Origin: Ophiocordyceps camponoti-saundersi (nom. inval.)
Lineage: Eukaryota > Ascomycota > Sordariomycetes > Hypocreales > Ophiocordycipitaceae
Length of the DNA: 24,030 bases
Assembly (NCBI GenBank): GCA_003339415.1
Contig: PDHQ01000373.1
Span: 1 to 24,030 of the forward strand
Direction: 5' to 3'
In this document: piece after piece, positions 20,654 through 24,030 of the stretch
Layout of the letters: every line of letters starts with the position of its first letter
Position numbering within the stretch: the first letter of the stretch is position 1
Position numbers and translations under genes: made by a program
The notes under the pieces: generated by a model
The model's database searches: none
What the model was told of the DNA's origin: nothing
The model's input: the letters and a program-made list of their open reading frames with translations, nothing else

Positions 20654-23096
20654 GTGCCTTATACTATCGTAGAGTCCCTTTTCTCCTTCTTACTATATCC
20701 CTCTCCCCTTCCTCGCCTAACCCCTCCGCCGCCACCGCCGCCACCGCCCTTATACTCCGCGCCTCGTTATCTTCTCCCTCTCCCCCTCTCGCCACGTCTA
20801 GCGTTACCGCCGGTCGCCTCCGTATATCCCTTATAACGCTATATTTCGCTAGCACCTATAGCCGCTATATCTCGATATTCGAAAAATACCTATACTCGTA
20901 TTATTACTAACTATCTAAGAACGCCTTACTATATATAAAGTAAAACTCGGTATAGTATAAGTAGCTACTTATCGTTAGTAAAAAATATATATATATAAAA
21001 GGTATAAATTATACCGTAAAACTTATATTATATAGTTATATCTTTTAATACGCGATATTAGTCTCCTATATACTGACCCCGGGTAGAATTAATACTCGCT
21101 ATATATTATAAGTAATATCTGCCTTACTAGCCCCTTATCTACTAAACTAACCTCTAACCGTATAATTTCTACTTAGGCTAAGGCTTTCCTTTATATTCTT
21201 TCCGCCTCCTCCGGTAGCTTACTAAATATAGCGAGTTTTTTTATATCCGTCACGTCCGGGTTACTAAATAGTTCCTTATTATAGCACTATAGAGGGAAAA
21301 CCGCCTTATTAGTAACCTCGCGCGCAGCCGCTTATAAACTCGCTATTAGATACTCCGGGCACTAGAAGCATACCCCTCCCGGATATCTTATCGCGTACGC
21401 GCTTTTTATATTATATAGATAGTATACGTACTTCTATTATTAGAAACCTTATTTACCGCGTATCCTTTATATACGTAGCTTACTAACTTTAATATCGCTA
21501 AAACTAACTTATCTAAATCGCCGGATATCGCTTTATCTTATAAAAGTAATATTTATACGGATATAGATAGCGAAAACCCTTCTATCTATTATAAGTATTT
21601 TAGCTAGTAGTAGGATACGCTTTTATATATATAATAAGTAAAATAAGGGAAAAAAAAATTATATAATAACTAACTTATAAACCTTATATATATTAATCTT
21701 AATTATACGAACTATAATAAGCTTTCCTCGTCTCTAAATTTATCCTTACTATTAATCCCCTCTACTTACTATTATATAAGGTAACGTTCTCCCCGTTATA
21801 ATCCTACCTTATAAAACCGGTACCCTTTTACGCCCCTCGCCTCCTTAACTTATAAACCTAACTAATACCGGTAATATAATATATTAATATTATCTTATTC
21901 CCTACCTAACGCGTTTTATATCCTATATACTATTTTAAGCTAAGTAATAAAGCCTCGCTTTTCTAAACTAGTACGGTTTCGACGCCTTACTTTTATATAA
22001 TTATTATTTATAAGTTCTTAATACCGCTTTTAAGATAGACCTTACTAACGTCGCGGCTAATAGAGGTTTTACTTATACCGTTACCTAGGACGCTTACGTT
22101 ATAGTTAACGCTAAGCTAAATACCCTTCGTTATAATTAGCAGCTTATATATAGTATAGCTTAGCTATTTATAAATAATATTATAAGATAAAACCGATAAA
22201 TACTACGTGCTTATAATAAAAAGCTTTTATTTCCTTACGATATATTACTATTTATATTACTAGAATTTCGATACCCGCAGCTACCTAGATTAGTTAACGA
22301 TATAGGATATAGCTATACAGTTCGATTTTTTATTAAACGTGATATATAAGAATCTAATAGCTTTAAGGTATATTCCACGTTTTCGAGTTTAGTAGAATAT
22401 CCTAGCAATATCCCCGATACTGCCTTACTATCTATTAAAGATTTATATACCTCGAAAACGATACCGCTACCCTACCTACCTCCCCGCCCCGGCTAGCGTC
22501 TCTACCCGCTAAATAGCGTCGATATAGATAATAATAGAGTATATACTATCTTTTCGGATAAGCTTAACCTCTCGGCGTTTAAGTTAGATAAAGATATACG
22601 GCATAAGTTAGCTAATAACGAGACCCCGGATATTACCTTACCTTACTATTATATAATAATAGATTATAAAAATAGTCCCCTTAAAGCTACTAGCTACGCC
22701 TCGCAGCTTTACGATAAGCCCCTTATATACTATTACTTCTCGAGCATATATCTTAGTATATTTAAGACGAAGTAACTACTAGTAATACCGCTCTTACCGG
22801 CGTTCGTATAAGCTACGGAGGACGATAGTTTACTATCTAAGGTCGCCGCGACTAACTCCTTATAGCCCTCTAAAAGCGCGTTATTAAAATGCGAAGACTT
22901 AGTACGCGCTATATAGGCTTTTTTCGCTAGCGAACTAAATAAGGCCGATACGCTATAATAGTATCTTTCTTAGCGATATAATATAACGTTAATTAATAGA
23001 AGCTATAAAATAGCTATAGGTAGTAAGGAAAGCTTATATATCCTCTTATATCCTTTTAATATTAACCCGCGCCCTTTTTATTTTTATAATAGTTAA
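20654..23096 (+). pseudogene. Long RIP-degraded coding relict B, family not recognised
   Basis: A 60-codon open frame from a surviving ATG (20654) encodes a Pro-rich N-terminus with nine prolines in a row. The better frame from about 20760 runs to a TAA at 23094-23096, about 780 codons, interrupted only by TAA/TAG. From 21117 it shows no frameshift that I could see. Good segments include GKTALLVTSRAAYKLAIRYS, TAFKIDLTNVAANRGF, LLFPYDILLFILLEFRYPQL, NIPDTALLSIKDLY, DKLNLSAFKLDKDIRHKLAN and SKSALLKCEDLVRAI. The last third has long stop-free stretches. No reverse transcriptase, DDE, helicase or recombinase motif was recognised. Heavy CpA loss implies it was part of a repeat. The Pro codons survive because CCA is spared in this patch. 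Confidence 0.5.
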
Positions 23097-23335
23097 GTAT
23101 ATCTTCCCTTTTTATAAGCTAATATTTTTTATTTTTTTTTAAAAAAAAATAGAAAAAAAAATTATCTTATAAGAAACCTATACTTTTAATAAATAGTATA
23201 TATTAAACGCTAATAATAACCGTAATATATTATATATTCTAACGTCCCCGCCGCTATTTATATAGTTTTCTATAACTAGGGCTATTTAAGCTATCCCTTA
23301 TAATCGGGCAAGAAACCCTTTATCTTCGCCACGCC
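23097..23335. other. Short AT-rich spacer with A/T homopolymers
   Basis: T10A9 at about 23131-23149, then an A-rich stretch. It may be the 3' flank of relict B; nothing else was seen. Confidence 0.5.
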
Positions 23336-23852
23336 GCTTAAAGTAGGGCCGACTTTATTATTATTTTAAACTATTACCTGCCCTTTATCTTCTATTTATT
23401 TATACGCTTACTTTTAGAAGAAACCGATATCTCTAAGCGTATATACGAAAGGGTAGTAAAGACTTTTTTAAGCGTAATATACTTCTCTCTCTTCCTACTA
23501 CCCGTCTTAAACTTATAACGAAGTCTTTTATATTACTAATTTGCTTTATATATCGGTATATACCTTAAGTATAATAAAGTACGTAGTTTATAAAATATTT
23601 ATCTTTCCTAAGCTAGCTATTACTTATTTACTCGACGCGATACTATTCTCCTCTTAACTCCGTCTAAGTATATCTTCGAACCCGTAACGACCTTAATAAC
23701 TATCTATACTAATACTTAGTCTTTTTTTAAGATAAACTACCTCGCCCTCTATTCTATTATTATTATTAGAATATACGCCTTCTTACTATTATCTAACCTT
23801 ATTTTAACTATAACTCCCTACTTTATAATATTACTAGTTAACTAGGTTCTTA

Positions 23853-23855
<3 letters not shown>
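23336..23855 (+). pseudogene. RIP-degraded coding relict K
   Basis: One frame of about 170 codons with few TAA/TAG stops: ADFIIILNYYLPFIF, LLEETDISKRIYERVVKTFL, RRDTILLLTPSKYIFEPVTT, then a hydrophobic C-terminal half (IIIIRIYAFLLLSNLILT). Charged and hydrophobic parts alternate as in a folded protein, but I do not recognise it. It follows relict B in the same direction by about 240 bp and may be a second gene of the same element. Confidence 0.38.

Positions 23856-23887
<32 letters not shown>
23856..23887. repeat. (TA)16 microsatellite
   Basis: Thirty-two bases of uninterrupted TA dinucleotide after relict K. In RIP-mutated DNA, CA repeats would turn into TA repeats, so it may once have been a CA/TG microsatellite. 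Confidence 0.95.
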
Positions 23888-23891
<4 letters not shown>

Positions 23892-24030
23892 ATACGGTAG
23901 GTTATACCCCGCTACTTTATTTTAATATTATTATATTATAACTTATATCCCGTTTTTCTTCCTACCTCTTTAAAAAAAAAAACTACCCTTCCCCTTTTTT
24001 ATTTTAAATATATTTTAGATTTTTTTATAT

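Noticed and set aside
20664..20855. Minus-strand open frame of 63 codons, Arg/Glu/Ala/Gly-rich
   Set aside because: It is the complement of the Pro-rich CCG/CCA tract at the start of relict B, and the minus-strand relict downstream is in another frame.
85..24030. CpG-methylation decay as the cause of the odd composition
   Set aside because: CG is frequent throughout, while CA and TG are the missing dinucleotides; CpG deamination would do the opposite.

Overview
The window reads as a transposon graveyard from a filamentous ascomycete (Pezizomycotina-like) genome that has been saturated by repeat-induced point mutation (RIP) or a process like it. CpA and TpG are almost absent on both strands and TpA is in great excess, while CpG stays common. 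That fits C-to-T change at CpA and does not fit CpG-methylation decay. The few CpA/TpG that remain are mostly in GCA/TGC. Because TpG is gone, ATG is nearly gone too, and every CAA, CAG or TGG codon tends to become TAA or TAG. No intact protein-coding gene, rRNA or convincing tRNA was found.

Layout. 1-84 is an A-rich low-complexity start. 110-4138 and 4200-6923 hold two long plus-strand relict coding blocks, the second ending in an acidic/Asn-rich tail carrying an (AAT)n tract. 7030-8945 is a minus-strand retroelement relict whose best part (8423-8945) looks Gag-like. A nested 266-bp palindrome sits at 9285-9550. Another plus-strand relict covers about 9700-10935. A small, less mutated element lies at 11140-11300, followed by a 9-bp microsatellite and a minus-strand relict (11540-12170). 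A 26-bp minisatellite precedes a 350-N gap (13127-13476), whose edges are poly-C and poly-G runs that look like assembly artefacts.

Right of the gap, 13.9-16.1 kb is peppered with about 20 copies of a 20-bp motif that also occurs left of the gap, together with 118-bp and 25-bp duplications. A diverged pair of direct repeats (17211-17447 and 19416-19655) brackets about 2 kb of relict coding sequence. A minus-strand relict with a CxxC pair (20199-20640) stands head to head with a long plus-strand relict (20654-23096). A last plus-strand relict (23336-23855) ends at a (TA)16 tract.

Nothing here is likely to work together as a pathway now; the region is most plausibly silent heterochromatin. The relict frames were judged by eye. 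In this base composition several frames can look open, so their limits and even their strand are provisional. The three largest plus-strand relicts show no reverse transcriptase, integrase or DDE motif that I could recognise, and their ancestry is the main open question.
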